Below are positions 46,735 through 59,212 of a stretch of 64,000 bases of DNA, piece by piece (the first letter of the stretch is position 1; each line of letters begins with the position of its first letter). The position numbers and the translations under genes were made by a program. This stretch comes from Spisula solida (taxonomy: Eukaryota; Mollusca; Bivalvia; Venerida; Mactridae). The notes under the pieces are model-generated. The model saw nothing but the letters and a program-made list of their open reading frames with translations. It made no database searches and had not been told where the DNA came from. Location of the stretch: the NCBI GenBank assembly GCA_947247005.1, contig OX365948.1, positions 1,364,001-1,428,000 of the forward strand. Direction: 5' to 3'.

Positions 46735-49700
46735 TTATGGATAATCTTCATTTGTCTCATCTTGAACACGCCACAGCATCTTTGGTCCATCTAACCAGTT
46801 TTTAAGTTTGTCAGGTGACGAACAACCTCTGCTACCGACATCCGCAGGATTATCTTTAGTATATATGTAAGTCCATTGTTCGGCCCTTGTGAGATGCAGT
46901 ATTTTTTGAACTCTATTAGCCACATAGTTGTAAAAGCGCCTGGTCAAATTGGTTATGTAACCAAGGGTAACACGGCTATCGGAATAGAATTTCACTACTT
47001 GGAATTCGATTTTCAGTGTCGCGATAATAGTATCTCCAATTTCAGATGCGAGAACAGCAGCGCACAATTCTAGCCTAGGAATAGTGTGTCCATGGGTGGG
47101 TGCGAGTTTGATTTTACCCATAACAAACCCAACGGAGCTAACTGAATTTCCGTCTAATGTCCTAATATAGGCCACCGCACTAACAGCCTTCTCTGAAGCG
47201 TCGGAGTAAATGTGAAGTTCTGGACAACCAGCTTCGCTAAGTGACTGCGCTGAATACATACGTGGTATGGTAATGTCCTGAAGGAAAAGGAGGGATTCCT
47301 GCCACGATTTCCATTGTTCCTCAAACTTTTTATCTAGGGGTTCGTCCCAATCATAACCAGTAGTGATCTCCCTCAGTAACATCTTACCACAAATGATGAC
47401 AGGGGAGACAAATCCAAGCGGGTCATATATGCTGTTCAAAGTTGACAATAGACCGCGACGAGTGTACGGTTTTGGTTCTAACTTTATGTCGAACCTGAAG
47501 CAGTCTACGTTAAGGTCCCATATGAGTCCCAGACTTTGATTCATTGGTAGATCTTCTGTTTCTAAATTCAATGTCTTCAAACTACTTTGAAGATCCTCTT
47601 CAGGAAAGGCTTTCATCACCTCCTTGCAATTTGAAGCTATCTTATGGAGTCTTAGATTTGCGGCTTGAAGACATGATTGTGTACGTTTCATTAGACTTAT
47701 AGCTTTATTTGGATCAGGTAATGACGTCAGCCCATCGTCAACATAGAAGTTATCGTTCACAAACTCTCGGACGTCATCTTCAGCCCCTTCTACGGTTCTC
47801 CTAAGGCCATATGTTGCTACCGCCGGTGAAGGACTGTTCCCGAAAACATGTGCACACATCCTATATTCAATTAACTGCTTGCTTGGGTCATTGCCTTCAT
47901 ACCAGAAAAACCTCAAATAATCTCGATGATCTTGACGTACCAAAAAGGAGTAAAACATTTGTTCAATGTCTGCAATTATCGCATACTTGTCTTTCCTGAA
48001 GCGAAGTAATACCCCTAGCAGATTATTGGTCATGTTAGGTCCTGACAAAAGTGTACTGTTCAAAGATGTGCCTTTGCAAACTGCTGAGGAATCAAAAACA
48101 CCTCTGATTTTACCAGGTTTTCTATGATGGTAGATCCCGAATATAGGTAAGTACCAGACCTCTGAAGTTGTTTGCGGTGCAACCTCTGCTGCGCCGGAGT
48201 TAAGAACCTTCGCCATAAACTCAACAAAGTGTTTCTTCTTAGAGGCATCTCTCTTCAGGCTTGCATCCAGATACATGGCTCTCTTAAGTGCAATACTACG
48301 ATTGTTTGGCAACTGGGGCTTATCAGCACGGAAAGGTAGTGGAGCGACCCATTTACCAGTGTCCTCTTTTGTGAATTCAGCATCCATTATTGACAAGAAC
48401 GCACGATCTTCAACAGATAGACCTACTTTATTATCATCTGGTGATCTCAAGAATATGTCACCGTAATTGTCCTTCACATTTCTATAGCTTTCACACGGTG
48501 GGAATATAGATAAGTGATCATCTCTAATGAAAGTCTTATTCACGCGTACAATTCGCGGGGTATGACTACTACCAAGACAGGTCTCACCAACCAATACCCA
48601 GCCAAGGTGCAATCTCTGGGCATAGGGCCCCTCAGTCCCAACGATCTGGTCTAAAACATGGTGAGCCTCGGGAAGGTCCCTTCCTATTAACAGCGCTAAA
48701 GGCGCATCACTGAGTGGGGGAATTTCATCGGCTATGCTTCGAAGATGACTGTACCTCTGTGCTATATCTGGTGTTGGAATCTCATCCCTGTTGTCCGGAA
48801 TATCTGGACATTCTGTGACGGACGGAATATGGAATTCATTACCATTTGCTTCTATAACGAAGTCTCTACTTAGTCGGCCACGGGTCTGCATTTTCCCATT
48901 ACATGATGCGAGAATAAACTGAGTCTCTTCAAACAAGGATTCACCAAACATGTCAAACAACTCGGTAGTTCCCAATGATCTGTTGGACTGATCATCGATT
49001 ACTGCGTACACTTTCATTTTATTATTAGGTCTGTCCTTGTGACAGATAGTCGCACTTACAATTTTAGCGCATGATTTGCTCGCTTCACCACATAAGTTAG
49101 TACATTTACAGTTTGCCACGGAGCTTTCATTTTGTCTGCGATAAATATGTAACGCACTTGTATGCTTAGCACTACCACAATCACTGCATTTTATGTCAGC
49201 CTTACAGTCTTTAATTCTATGTTCATTTGTGATACAACATCGAAAACACATTCCTTTGTCCTTGAGGAACTGTCTCCTTTCCTCGATAGGTCTTTTCCTG
49301 AATTCCCTGCACGAATCCAATGTGTGTATTGCATTCGGATGAAGGGGGCATGTTGATTGTTCGACGTCCGTCTTTTTAGCTGACAAGTACCTATCCTGTT
49401 TTCGAGGATTTTGATATGATTCAGTAGTGACCTTTTGCGGTGACTCTACAACAAAACTTGGGTCATTTAATAAGGAGCATATCTCCTTGATGAAGCTTAC
49501 AAAAAATGTGAATGGTGGATACGTAATGTTATTTGACACTTTGTACTTCCTCGCTCTCTCAAACCATTTATTCTGCAGGTGATAAGGTAATTTACTAATG
49601 ATAGGATTGACACCCACTGACGAATCATAATAGGACAACAACACAGAATACTGGGGGTCCTCCTTTAGGCTTTCAATTTCAGATAGAATGTCAGTTAATT

Positions 49701-50913
49701 CATATAGTCTATGATAATTATTGGCAGTTATTTTTGCAAAATTGGTGACTTTCTTCTGGGTAGATTTTTCTACTAGTTCCGGTGCCCCATACCTGGCATC
49801 TAGACGCTCCCGAATTTTCAGAAGCCCCGATTCAGGATTGTAAGAAGAGGCGACACGAATGCTTAAGGCCTGCCTAGTAGTTTCTGGTCCCAACCATTTC
49901 ACCAGAAGATCAATCTCTTCAGAAGCGCTTGTCCCTAACTCGACTGCAACTGAACGAAATGTATTTTTCCAGACATTATAGTGGACTGGGTCATCATCAA
50001 ATTTGGTGAAACGGTTAATTAACATGTCTTTCTTGACGAGAAACCTCCCAATCTGTTCACCCACATGTAATTCACCCTTCGTAACATTGTCAATATTATG
50101 ATTGCTTGGAGGTTGAGGTGATTTCACATTCAAACCATCTGTACGAATAACACTCATTTTCTCAACTGGATGGTCTAAAATAAATTGACTTGTCCTTTTA
50201 TTCACATAATTTTGATCAACTCTTTCATGTTCATTTTCATTTTGTTCAGTTTCATAAACTTCCGTTTCAGCAGCTGCTTCCGCTATAGCCTTTTTTTCCT
50301 GTAGTAATGATATATTAGCTTCATATTCCTTATCCTCACGTTCGGACTTAGCAATGGTTATTGCCCTTTCTTCCTGTAACAATGCCTGTTTCTTTCTAAG
50401 TTCAATTTTTTCTTCTAGACCCCTCATACGAGCCTTAGCTCCTTCTAACTTAGCTCTTGCAACTAGTGACCCCTTGCTGCTCACACTTGATCGTGAACTA
50501 CTTGCCTTAGATTTATGAGAATGTTGTGATTGATTATCCATGTCTATTTTTCTACTGTCCAAGGTATTTAGAACACTATTTACTTGTTTGTCTCTTTGTG
50601 TTCCCTGATCACTAAGTTTTCTTAACAATTGATTACTGTCTTCTGAACGAGTCCTATCCAGAAAGTCATGAAATTGGTTGAATTTTATTCTAAATTCACC
50701 ATAATTAAAACACACAGCTTGTTCGTGTGACTTAAGTTCACTAGATTTCCCTTCAAATGAAATTGTTTTATCTAATTCCTTTTTGACCACAGACCATGCA
50801 TGTTCTAGTTATGTTGTGTAGAGATACACTTTAGATTGGAAGTCTTCTTGACCTTTAACTGTTAGAGTTCTAATTCTTCTCTGTTCATCTTCCACTTTTC
50901 TAGCTTCTGCCAT
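46735..50913 (-). pseudogene. BEL/Pao gag-pol: gag, protease, RT, RNase H
   Basis: The likely start is the ATG at 50911-50913 (MAEARKVEDEQRR); a TAA at 50809-50811 cuts this frame after 34 codons, and the frame then stays open for over 1350 codons. Gag has a charged helical region (about 50200-50480), a WKNTFRSVAVELG block near 49950, and cysteine/histidine clusters at about 49150-49370. The protease site is VIDDQSNRSLG near 49000. The RT has ADIEQMFYSF, a PSPAVATYGL segment and YVDD (47734-47745). RNase H has IYSDASEK near 47205. The frame ends at a TAA (46735-46737); codons beyond it continue in frame into integrase. Confidence 0.95.
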
Positions 50914-50939
50914 TGCGTTAGTTCTTCATGATTACTTAC

Positions 50940-51920
50940 TGTTCTGCCCTTAGACCGACAGATAGACAACGACTAATTCTTTTGCTTCAAGATTTAATAT
51001 CGTAAGTACTGAAAATAGACAAAACCCAACCTTACAATCAAATAACAAAAACACACACACACACACACACACAATATCATAGTCAATATAGAAAAGAGTT
51101 CAGAGTAAAATTCTTCAACTTACAATCAAGAAAAGTTCTTCAACTAACTAGTATGTAAAGTTAACAGATGATAATAATTCTAATTATACCTATATTCAAA
51201 TGTAAATCCTCAGTTATAGTACACTTTGGCGTGTCTTCAGTTTTAAAGATAATAAACAATACAAATTACAGAACCATCATAATTGGTACAAAATTCATAT
51301 TGTAAACCTACATCATGGTAGTCAAACAAACAAAGACATCAGCAGTCCACAGAGTGCTTCCTGTGTTAGTTATACCATACTGCATACATGAACATGTTAA
51401 ACCATACTGTAAAGAAAACAAGTAACATGGAATTATACACTTGCAAAAATAACAAAGGACCCAAAGAAAATCGAATAAAATTACATCCTAAGATTCTATA
51501 ATGAGAAAACATTATGAAATTAAATATAAATGACTTATCAAGTTCAAACCACATTACTCAACTAATTTTATGAACTTTAGACAAAGGGAGATTACTGTGT
51601 ATGACTTCGGTCATAGAAAATTTGGCACCCTCTGACCTAATACGGAAATGGACCGGCATGGCACGGAATTTAGCCTGACTAACTATCAACGAAAATAACC
51701 AATATCATAGGCCATAATTGCCTTACAGAGAATTTCTAATACAGTGAACAATTAAAACATATATTTATACATCTATAGACATCAAAACATGAACAGAACT
51801 TACACAAAAAAAAGACAAGCCTTCTTCACGGCAAAATTTAGGCGAACGTTATACTAGCACAAGCGTGCGAACAGGACAAATTAAGAGCGGTTAAACACCG
51901 CTAAAAACTGTTCCAACACA
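50940..51920 (-). repeat. 5' LTR of the BEL/Pao element
   Basis: It begins TGTTCTGCCC and ends TTCCAACACA on the plus strand, followed directly by the CTTAT duplication. On the coding strand it lies upstream of gag and should hold the promoter and polyadenylation signals, which I cannot place exactly. I saw no classical tRNA primer-binding site right after the LTR; the internal region starts GTAAGTAATCATGAAG on the coding strand. Confidence 0.95.
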
Positions 51921-51925
51921 CTTAT

Positions 51926-52855
51926 GTTAGCTTGAAATGGCCTGGTGCACAGTAAATGTCCCACTTTTGTTAGCATCAAGAGCAAAAAAAAAGTTTCTTT
52001 TATTTCCTGTATGTTGACATTTGCATATGTGTTAATGTCTATACAATAATGCTTCAGTAATAGAAAGATAACTTTCCAACTGATTTTTTTTATTTTTATG
52101 TTTTTATGTAAGTGGTCAGATGTGGAACGGACATTACACTTGTAAACATTACAGTAGTCTATGTAAATAAAAAACAAAAACTATTAACTTCTAGTGCATT
52201 TATTTTACATAATAGTGGACAATGTTTGGTATTTTTTCACAAAATATGACTTTGTTGCTATCAATTTGTGATTTTAATGCCATTTTTATACCAATTATAA
52301 GACATCGCAAAGTTTCAAATATAATGTTAAAATATTTTCTAAAGAGCATTCATAAACTTAAATATAAAAAGGTTTAAATATGTTAAATAGTAACAACCTT
52401 ACAGCCTGCTTCATGGAGAACAAAATAACAGAATATTTCCTGCTTAAACATTTAAATATGAGATTTATATCAACTTATGTACAGCGGGACGGACATTACA
52501 GTAAAACGGGACGGACATTACACTACACTACAAAATTAATAGAGGAAAGTATATCTTTTGTAAGACATTGTCTATTATCAGTCTGCATTTGAAACAGTCA
52601 AACAATGATAAGATAACATAAACAGACACATAAAACATCATATGAGCAGCTGAAACTCAGTTCTTATTCACATGGAACATCGCGCCGAAGCGGCCTTCAG
52701 AAAACAATGTTAAGTCCAAGAAAAATCAAATATGTCCAAAGTTCTACAAGTTTGTTCCATAATTCTAATCAAAGGATTACTGCATTTCAATGTTTGTTGT
52801 ACTGAAACTTTTGTAATCTATACTCTCTAAGCATCTCGGTAACATTTTCATAAAA
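51926..52855. other. left flank of a candidate DNA transposon with GGACGGACATTACA motifs
   Basis: Motifs GGAACGGACATTACA (52122), GCGGGACGGACATTACAG (52487) and ACGGGACGGACATTACAC (52508) recur here, and twice more at 55203-55235 beyond the transposase-like pseudogene. They are in the same orientation. Otherwise the sequence is AT-rich and without genes. Confidence 0.4.
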
Positions 52856-55040
52856 TTAAAAGTTTAGTTTCACACGGGATCCACTTACCACAGTTTGAGG
52901 CATTGACAGCTTACACACAATATCTGACATGGACTGCCAAGACTCCTCAGGAGTATTTGGACACTGATACAGCTTATCCTTCTTTTCTAAATACTCCACA
53001 CACATTTCCTCTTCAACACAAATCACTTTAGCAAAGTAGCATAGTTTGGTTCTTGTTTTCTTACGTTCAAATTTTAGGGCGACGAAATCATTCACTCCAA
53101 CACTATTCGGTGGGATTTGGTTACAGTCTTGTATTGGGGTGGTTGTGATTATGTTGGGAATATCTTCGGTTACTTGCATGTCATTGTCTGTTGGTTTTAA
53201 AACCTTTGTATCCCATGGTTCAACATATGTAGCATTTACACATTCCTGACTATTTTGGCACCCATCACAGTAACAGCTGAGTTGGCGGACTTTTAGCCGG
53301 AAGCCGGTTCCGGTGCTCGATACACTGTTCAATTTTCTAGAGCCTAGCAGTGTCTTTACTGTTGTGGTACTGGGTCTGTCTATGTCTTCAAATAGCTTGA
53401 ATGTTCTCATACTGGCTGTGTCTTTATCCCGTCTGGAATTATACGACGACTCACCTACGTTGCTCAAATTCTTCAACAGCATAGGCGTCATGTTTTAAGT
53501 CATCTGTGATAGCAGTATAGCCGTCTTTCACAAGTTCTCCATTCTTCTTGTAGTAAAGCTTCATTGGGTGTAATGTTATTTGCTTCTGATTCCAGTGGAA
53601 TGGCTGAATTTCTCTTCCGTGGCGACAAGTGTAATTTTCACTGAAATCCATAGCCATCACAAGTTCACCTTCATTTAGCTTGTTTATATTTGTCCTGAAT
53701 TGTTCATACTGCCAGTTTGCTCTAAAAACATGTTCAGCATGGCTTTCTAATGAAGAACACAGTTGTTCAAGGAAGTCACTAAAGGGTGTTTCATTTGTTG
53801 TGAGTACAACTCTACTAACTGTACGCTCTGCAGTCTGCTTTTTCCATTCGCACCATGAAACAACTCTGTCGCTTGGAATATTGTCGTATTTACGTCTTAA
53901 TGTATTGGTTCCACATTTTTGGCAGATTCTTTTAACACAGTATATAGCATAATGCTGATCAGTTTTAGGACACAGTGTACTTTCTAGTACATCAGAACTT
54001 GACATGAATCTTTCCCCGGACACTTTATTCAGCCCCTGAACTTTAAGGCGGATGTTTTCACAGTATGTACAGCAGCAGACGATTCTATTTGATACAATGA
54101 ATCAAATTTCCTCTTCCCAACTTTGATGTTTGGTTTTGACAGTTTAAACTGCTTATAAGCATTATTTTGTGTCATTTCCATTAAGTGTTTCTGGACGTGT
54201 TCCTTTTTAAGTCCATCTTTATTGCGTACTAAAATAACGTCTCGTTTGTTTGGCATGGGACAGCTTGATTCCTCAAGGTAGAAACAGTGGACTGTACAGA
54301 CATCTTCAGGTGACAATTTGTCGCTCCTGCTCTTTCTACTTTGATGATCATTTGTCACGTTCCTGGATAGCGTCCGTCTGCATACACCAAGAACCCGTGC
54401 GGCAACAGACACTTTCGTTGACTTTTGTATTAGTTTATTAACAACAATCCTGAATGCTGAATTCTTGGACCGTCTGTTCTTTATTTCTTGAATACTTTAA
54501 TTCAAAGTCTTCAATACTCTGTATTCATCACACAGATTTCTGCGGGTCTTATTTCCAGATAATGCTGATTGAAGCGTAACACTTTCACTGAGACTTTTGC
54601 GCGATATTGGTGTAGTATTGAGTACCAGTTGTTCTATAATAGACGCCTTTTTGGCTGATGTTACTGGCATTGTTTTTAATACACGCTGGTACGCTCTAGT
54701 TTCACTGCTTCTGTGTTTGTAGGCATCTATAGAACATTGATTCGGTTTAGGTGAACTATTTTCACATGTAGTTGGTTTGTCACTAAGTTTAATTCTCATT
54801 CTGAATTTATGCACCCTTCTAAGATTTGCATCTTTCAATATCTGTTGTCTTTTTCTCTGTTTCTTCATGGAAGCACATTTGACTTCTTTAATCCTACGTA
54901 ATTTGCTGATGTATTTCATTTTCTTTGTTCATTCTTTTCTTTTCGCGGCACTTATTCACTCGATTCAGATTTAATTCATTCTTTCTGGTCAAAGTTCGTT
55001 TGTATTTTCGTGGATTTTGTTGAGCTTTTTCTTTTTCAGT
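52856..55040 (-). pseudogene. transposase-like protein, broken
   Basis: Four fragments follow each other on the minus strand. The first is basic (KYKRTLTRKNEL, KKQRKRQQILKDANLRRVHK). After a TAA near 54497 the same frame continues with STKVSVAARVLGVCRRTLSR, a helix-turn-helix-like stretch, and later QKHLMEMTQNNAYKQFKLSK. A frameshift near 54030 leads to a part with ICQKCGTNTLRRKY and AMDFSENYTCRHGREIQPFH. Another break near 53470 leads to the cysteine-rich end (LSCYCDGCQNSQECVNAT). I remember FAENY-type proteins with this layout as common, mostly uncharacterised and transposon-like in molluscs. The expected middle, DGPTTQY-like part of a DDE core is missing. Confidence 0.6.
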
Positions 55041-56137
55041 ATTCAAATTTGTGTATGAAAAATGCTATTTTTTTATGATTTTTTTCATGTAAAGCATTTT
55101 TTTATAAAATAAATTACTATCATTAACTTATAAATAAACACATTAAAAAATAATACTAAAAAAATAGTAAAATATTGCATTCAATATTACTGAATTGGGG
55201 CGGGACGGACATTACAGGGACGGACAATACACATAAAATTTTAATTTTGTCAATTATTTTATTAAAACATAGCATAAAGTGTAAAGATTGTATTTAATCC
55301 ATGAGTTTGACATATTTTAGATTTGCGAAAGATTAAAGTTTTGATTTTGTTTGGTTTTTGAGTGTTTTATGAAGACACATAAATTATAGGGAAATACAAA
55401 AAATTGACACCATTACACGGTACCCGTTTCAATTTTATTTACACAGCTCTAAAACCTTTTATGCTAGATCATTATGTCATATACTAAACTGACCGGCATG
55501 AAAATACGAAGAAGATAGTCAAATATCCAATGAATAATTTTCTCATAATTTTATTTAGAACAAGTGTAAAAAATCTGATGCTAACGCATTACACCCAAAA
55601 ATGACCCTTTTTCGGGTCTTCAAAGTTGTGTAGAGTTTCAACCAACTAAGATTTTCGCATCAAATGGCGCGCCTCTAGTATTGTATGTATATTTTCATGT
55701 TAATAATTTTTTGTCAAGATAAATTGTGAAGTTTTGCAGGATTTAGCTTGTACATGTATTTTTTTTTTTAAATGGACACAATACTTCGCACCAGACCAAA
55801 GAGATACATCACACAGGCTAGCTGTGACACTATGTCGATTAACACTGTATAATCATGTACATGTATACTGATGCTACCATGGTTGGGAACATGTCCTTTG
55901 TAAGAATCGTTGCATTCTTATTATTAGGACACTGTCATATTTAATTAAACATGTACCAACTACTAGTATAAGGAGAATGAAACGTCTTATTCATAATTTT
56001 TGCTACATTTATGAACTTTAACGGGGCATGAGTTCATTTCAGAAACCCGTGCAAAAGACCCATAACCAAATATTGACCAGCAATGATAGATAAATAGGTC
56101 GCACTGCAACACGCACCATTTAAGGAGGTACGTGCTC
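55041..56137. other. AT-rich flank of the transposase-like pseudogene
   Basis: GGCGGGACGGACATTACAGG followed by GACGGACAATACAC at 55202-55235 matches the motifs left of the pseudogene. Beyond about 55300 no element or gene is recognised. Confidence 0.4.
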
Positions 56138-56540
56138 CTTTGATCTAACGATCGAATTTTCCTTGAAACATATCAAAATGACAGAACAATCTTCTAGAAC
56201 AACATTGAAATCATAAAAATAATATGTCACCATGCTCGTTCGCGACATACATGGCTTTGTAATGACCTACCATTGTATTTTGTTCATTTTATTTATTTCC
56301 TGCATTTACGGCACCACTATGTTCTTTTTAAATGTTTACTATATGAAACCACTTTTAAGCAATGCATTATACTTTATGTGTTCAATGGTCATTCCTATTG
56401 GCATTAATCACAATTCCGGCTGCCTGTGAATAAATTCAGTATACATGATAAATAGTTACCCCACCCACTTGCAAAAAAGTGTGATTTTCAAACGAATGTC
56501 AAAAAATATCTAACGATCGAAAATAATTTAGAATTGGCCA
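56138..56540. repeat. unclassified 0.4-kb dispersed repeat, copy 2
   Basis: Reverse-complement match of 35184-35562. Near both ends the word ATCTAACGATCGAA occurs in the same orientation (56143 and about 56511). A 65-codon frame inside (56232-56429) is not preserved in copy 1, so it is not a gene. Confidence 0.85.
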
Positions 56541-57372
56541 TAAGTTGAGTATCAAATAGAACACCAGTTTAGTCAAATAAAAAATAGGGACCACCAGCCT
56601 TTTTGGGAGCTTTTTGTCAAAAAGCACTTATTATGAATAAATTTGCATAAAATTAACCTAATTTGCATATTGTAATGAAATAAAATTTTATTAAAAGTAT
56701 TTCAAAGTATGGCTACTTCATATGAATAAACCATGCACTACATATTATATATAAGCATAATCATTTGAACAATTGTAGGGACTTATTTTGAACCTATATT
56801 ATTCACAATTTTGCCGTTCCCCACCCAGTTTTCATACATGCAAACAATAAAAAGTTATAACATATCTACACTCGGCAAAACTTATAAGTACACACTTGTT
56901 TATTTGCCCATAGCTTGGTCAGTATGTATTTGATCTTGCTGAAAATTTCAACATAGTATCCGAGGGGTTACAGCCAGAACCTTCTATCTGATAAACTTGT
57001 CCAAATTGACTTTTTTAGTTAAATGAGTACCGTGTCATCATTCCTATTTATTCTCAAAATTATTTCAAAATATCGAACTTAATTAATTAAATATTGATAA
57101 TAGTCCTTTATAGCTATCGTGTATCTACAGAACTCATTGGAGTATAGCAATGGCCTCTTAATATTTTCGTTGATGTAACATTTACATCTGTTACAATGAA
57201 TCGAATCGGATATCAATCTCTACCAATAACATCTGTGTGTCTTAATATAATATTTGGCCCTCTCAACTATTCCATATAAAACAATGACATTTTGGTTAAA
57301 TGGAATCAGCCTTGATTTCTCAATTTATATATGTCAACAACAGGGCACTGTAGTACATACAATTTTATCGCT
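56541..57372. other. intergenic, no gene recognised
   Basis: AT-rich sequence with a small TTTTTGGGAGCTTTTTGTCAAAAAGC hairpin-like word near 56600. It ends with the target site of the RTE-like LINE. Confidence 0.35.
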
Positions 57373-57389
57373 GTAAGTTAAATGTCAAA

Positions 57390-59190
57390 TGGGTGACGTC
57401 TACCAAATCACAAAGAAATTATGTGGACAAAAAAGAAACCCAAGCATGCCAATAAGAGATAAACAGGGAACATTGATAACATCTGAGAATGAACGAGATA
57501 AAAGATGGACTGAACATTTTGAGGAAATTCTGAACCACCCGGACCCAGTGAACACTGCAGATATCACAGATAGCGGGGGTAGATTTAGAAATTCATGAAG
57601 AAACTCCACGAAAAGATGAGATATGCAAAGCTATCAACGAACTTAGGAACAATAAATCCCCTGGAAATGACCAGTTACCAGCTGAAATATTTAAAACAGA
57701 CCCTACTCTTGCAGCAGATATACTCCACCCAATATTCTGTAAGATATGGCAGAGCAACACTATTCCAACCACATGGTCTGAAGGCAACATCATAAAGTTA
57801 CCAAAAAAAGGAGATCTTACCAACTGCAATAACTGGAGAGGTATTACACTGTTATCAATACCCAGCAAAATTTTCTGCAAGATACTAATTGATAGAATAA
57901 AAACAGCAGTAGACAGCAAATTAAGGGACCAACAGGCAGGATTCAGGAAAGGAAAGAGCTGCAGTGACCAAATATTTACATTAAGGAACATAATAGAACA
58001 GTGCACCGATGGCAACGGAAATTAATCATAAACTTCATCGACTTTGAGAAAGCATTCGATAGCATACATAGAGATAGCTTATGGCAAATCATGAGACACC
58101 ATGGAATACCATAATAAATAGTGAGCCTAATTAAAGCTTTTTCTTCAAATTTCAAATGCTCTGTCGGCAAATCAACTAATACCAGCTTCCTTGTGAAATC
58201 CGGAGTCAGGCAAGGTTGTGTGATGTCCTCCCTACTACTACTGCATCATCACAATAGATTGGGTAATGAGAACAACCAACCCTTAATGGAGACAACACAG
58301 GCATTAGATGGACCCTCCTCACTAGTCTTGAAGATCTAGATTACGCAGACGACCTAGCTCTACTCTCACATCTAGAGACACACATGCAGAATAAAACAAG
58401 AAAACTACAAGATCGGCCTAAAAGTCAATATCAAGAAAACAGAAGTAATGCATCTGAACACAAGTGAACCACCAAAAATTGATTTAAATGAAAAGACTCT
58501 GAACTGCACATCAACATTTACTTACCTTGGTAGCAATATAACATCAGACGGGTGTGCTGACAAAGATATTAAGGCCATATTAGGAAAAGCAAGAAACACA
58601 TTTATTAAACTTAACAACATCTGGAAGACCAGCAACATCAGCAAGAATACAAAACTGAGACTGTACAACAGCTGTGTACTATCAGTTTTAGTGTATGGAG
58701 CCGAATGTTTGAGGATGACTGAGAGGGACATAAACCGACTCTCCAGCTTTCATAATATACCAGATTTATATAGCGCCCTTTTCATGCGAACGCACGTTCG
58801 AAGGCACTTTACCCATAAAGTGTTTACCCATAACACCTGCCTCAGAAAGATATCAAAAATATTCTGGCCAACAAAAATATCCAACAAAGACCTGCACGCA
58901 CAAACTAGAACAACATACATGAGAACAATCCTGAAGAGAAAACGCTGGCGATGGTTCGGATATGTTCTTCGAAAACATCAAGACGACATAACAAGAGTGG
59001 CTCTCCGATGGTCCCCTGAAGGTAAAAGAAAAATAGGACGAACTAAAACAAACTGGAGACGTACTGTGGAGGCCGAGATGAATGAGATTGGTTTGACCTG
59101 GGGAGAATAGGAAAAACAGCAAACAACAGAGAACAATGGAAAGCTCTAGTCCTTGCCCTATGTGCCTCCAGGCACAACAAGGACTAGGTA
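57390..59190 (+). pseudogene. RTE-like reverse transcriptase and C-terminus
   Basis: The first frame has RDKQGTLITSENERDKRWTE and HFEEILNHPDP. After a frameshift at about 57560 it reads RNNKSPGNDQLPAEIFKTD, PKKGDLTNCNNWRGITLLS and DQQAGFRKGKSCSDQIFTLR. A further shift gives INFIDFEKAFDSIHRDSLW (first catalytic Asp), then KSGVRQGCVMSS. LEDLDYADDLALLS has its YADD at 58342-58353. From 58448 an open frame of 220 codons continues with FTYLGSNITSDGCADKDIK to GRTKTNWRRTVEAEMNEIG and LTWGE. The consensus is that of RTE-type LINEs often mis-annotated as craniofacial development protein 2. Confidence 0.9.
58757..58834. mobile_element. 78-bp in-frame insertion in the RTE-like ORF
   Basis: Between SSFHN and CLRKIS, which are adjacent in the family, 78 bases are inserted. 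They include TTTATATAGCGCCCTTTTCA and GAAGGCACTTTACC, words I remember from small dispersed repeats in marine invertebrates. CATAAT (58751-58756) and CATAAC (58829-58834) may be the target duplication. The reading frame stays open across it. Confidence 0.6.
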
Positions 59191-59212
59191 GGTAGGTAAG
59201 TTAAATGTCAAA

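Larger units (their letters stand above)
43504..51925 (-). mobile_element. BEL/Pao LTR retrotransposon, nearly complete
   Basis: The element is flanked by the direct repeat CTTAT (43504-43508 and 51921-51925), a 5-bp duplication as expected for BEL/Pao. Two LTRs of about 1.0 kb surround one long minus-strand coding region: gag with zinc-binding cysteines, protease, RT, RNase H, integrase. The order and the protease/RT signatures are BEL/Pao. No envelope-like frame lies between integrase and the 3' LTR (44535-45166). Only two in-frame stops and one frameshift are visible and the LTRs are nearly identical, so the insertion appears recent. Confidence 0.97.
57373..59212 (+). mobile_element. RTE-like LINE, 5'-truncated, with 17-bp target duplication
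   Basis: GTAAGTTAAATGTCAAA occurs identically at 57373-57389 and 59196-59212 and flanks the element exactly. The element begins at 57390 inside the region before the RT, contains a broken RT and a C-terminal region, and ends with the short tail TAGGTAGGTAG typical of RTE-like elements. The endonuclease is missing through 5' truncation. Confidence 0.92.

Noticed and set aside
56232..56429. 65-codon hydrophobic frame resembling a membrane protein
   Set aside because: It lies inside a dispersed repeat and the frame is not kept in the second copy at 35.2-35.6 kb.
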